Below, piece by piece: positions 63,045 to 64,000 of a stretch of DNA of 64,000 bases. Below the pieces are notes generated by a model that had not been told where the DNA came from, did not search any database, and was given only the letters and a program-made list of their open reading frames with translations. Location: assembly GCA_039881145.1 (NCBI GenBank), contig JAYKKI010000004.1, forward strand, positions 46,224,001 to 46,288,000, given 5' to 3'. Both the position numbers and the translations under genes were made by a program. Position 1 is the stretch's first letter; each line of letters begins with the position of its first letter. This DNA comes from Druceiella hillmani. Lineage: Eukaryota; Arthropoda; Insecta; Lepidoptera; Hepialidae.

Positions 63045-63535
63045 CTTAATGATGAAATTATTCTGTTTTTTTCTACTCTAAAAGATTTAGGCCTTATGAT
63101 TGATCAATGTCTTAATTGGGAGCTCCATATTAATTATGTCAGTTGTCGCGTTTTCAGCAAATTACACTCTCTTAAACGTCTTGAATATTTCATTGCCCAT
63201 GAAAATAAATTTACATGTGTCAAACACTACTTTTGCCGCTAATAGACTACTATTTTCCATATTCTTTCACTATTCTATAATATCTTAAAAAACCCACAGT
63301 CCATCTTATCTTTCAACAAAATTCACAGCCCTTTCTAGCCATTGCCTGTGTCTCCGTTTTGACAAACTTCTCACGCTCCTTATCCCCAAACATTCTACTT
63401 CTACCTATGAGCATTCATTCGCTGTTCATGCTGCCAAATTATGGAATAAACTGAATTCTTACATCAGACTTTCACCGTCACTACTAGCTTTCAAAAGTCG
63501 CTTTGTGGGTTTATACCTATTCTTTTTTGTCTCTT
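63045..63535 (+). pseudogene. LINE ORF2 C-terminal tail
   Basis: DLGLMIDQCLNWELHINYV followed by FSKLHSLKRL (63090-63190) matches the post-RT segment of LINE ORF2 (V.DLGV..D..L.W..HI). After stops come HCLCLRFDKLLTLLIPKHST, HSFAVHAAKLWNKLNSYIRL and SPSLLAFKSRF (about 63340-63510). These match the usual C-terminal pattern SLR...L..P..RT...SF...A..LWN.LP..IR...S...FK. The distance from the linker (62390) to this block is about 650 bp, too short for a full RT domain, so the RT core was lost, perhaps with another sequence inserted. Confidence 0.8.
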
Positions 63536-63539
63536 TTTT

Positions 63540-64000
63540 GGTTTCGATTATTTTATCTTTTACGTATTGTTACAACATATTGTTCATCAAAGTTTTTAAA
63601 TAAATGGATATTTCACAAATGTATTTATTTAGTCTTTTTCCTTTGTGGAAATGTCACAACACAAACTTATTTCGTGTTTAGTGTTCATAGAATATATCAA
63701 ATAGTTTGTTTTTTTTCCCTTTACATGAAATAAAATAAATATGACAGATAGACGGACACATTGCGATGCCACAAAAATGTTTTTGATTGTGAATTTTATC
63801 ATTGAAAGTTACATTAGTAACTTCATATTTATCTCTTTCCATAAGGCATATAATCCATAATACATATAATAAGCATTGCGTTCCTTAGAACGTATCGACT
63901 GTCGTACCCAAATTTCCAAATCCTAACTTCTTCAATGACTGCACCAGATTTAGTCTACCATTTTTCCCATTTGTACCAGTAGCACGAAATTACATAGCAA
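63540..64000. other. AT-rich 3' flank of the LINE relic
   Basis: No gene seen. GACAGATAGACGGACA at about 63743 is one of several similar patches in the window. The frame at 63503-63733 is a hydrophobic, T-rich artefact. Confidence 0.5.

Overview
This is AT-rich eukaryotic, non-coding-dominated DNA that looks like an arthropod (most likely insect) chromosome segment. The basis is the mobile-element mix (mariner, pogo/Tigger, P/THAP9-type, non-LTR retrotransposons and hammerhead-bearing Penelope-type sequence), the long AT microsatellites, a short CCTAA run resembling the insect telomere unit, and the absence of long open frames or prokaryotic gene organisation. I see no complete, intact host gene. 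The only host-exon candidate is one possible 3'-terminal exon at 17682-17856.

Layout. 1-4600 carries four decayed mobile-element pieces: a pogo/Tigger transposase (minus), an internally deleted mariner (plus), a tRNA-like SINE-type fragment (minus) and a P-element/THAP9-type transposase fragment (minus). 4600-8266 is plain AT-rich DNA apart from one perfect hairpin. 8267-16226 is a local duplication cluster: four same-orientation copies (A-D) of a 0.4-0.6 kb sequence, a second shared block (11020 and 14515), and an 11-unit ~48-bp minisatellite beside copy B. 16230-32500 is mostly featureless AT-rich sequence with the candidate exon, AT microsatellites, a hammerhead-ribozyme-like motif at 23338-23382 and several long hairpins. 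32.5-43.4 kb holds a microsatellite, a reverse-transcriptase remnant (minus), a nearly full-length dead mariner (36345-37295), an unrecognised decayed frame, a decayed multi-copy-type arthropod ORF (40875-42520, minus) and a LINE C-terminal remnant. 43.4-60 kb is low in content; it has a pair of inverted hammerhead-like motifs (50169-50398) and a 45-bp minisatellite that keeps a 15-residue reading frame. 60.7-63.5 kb is a collinear non-LTR retrotransposon relic: ORF1 with an FP-type C-terminal domain, then endonuclease, linker and C-terminal tail of ORF2, with most of the RT core missing and a 164-bp internal duplication.

The elements do not form a pathway. The window reads as a graveyard of unrelated transposons in intergenic or intronic DNA. 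The most unusual signals are the hammerhead-like motifs, the A-D duplication cluster, the exact-period 45-bp repeat and the long near-perfect hairpins. All identifications come from reading translations and motifs by eye; no database search or alignment program was run.
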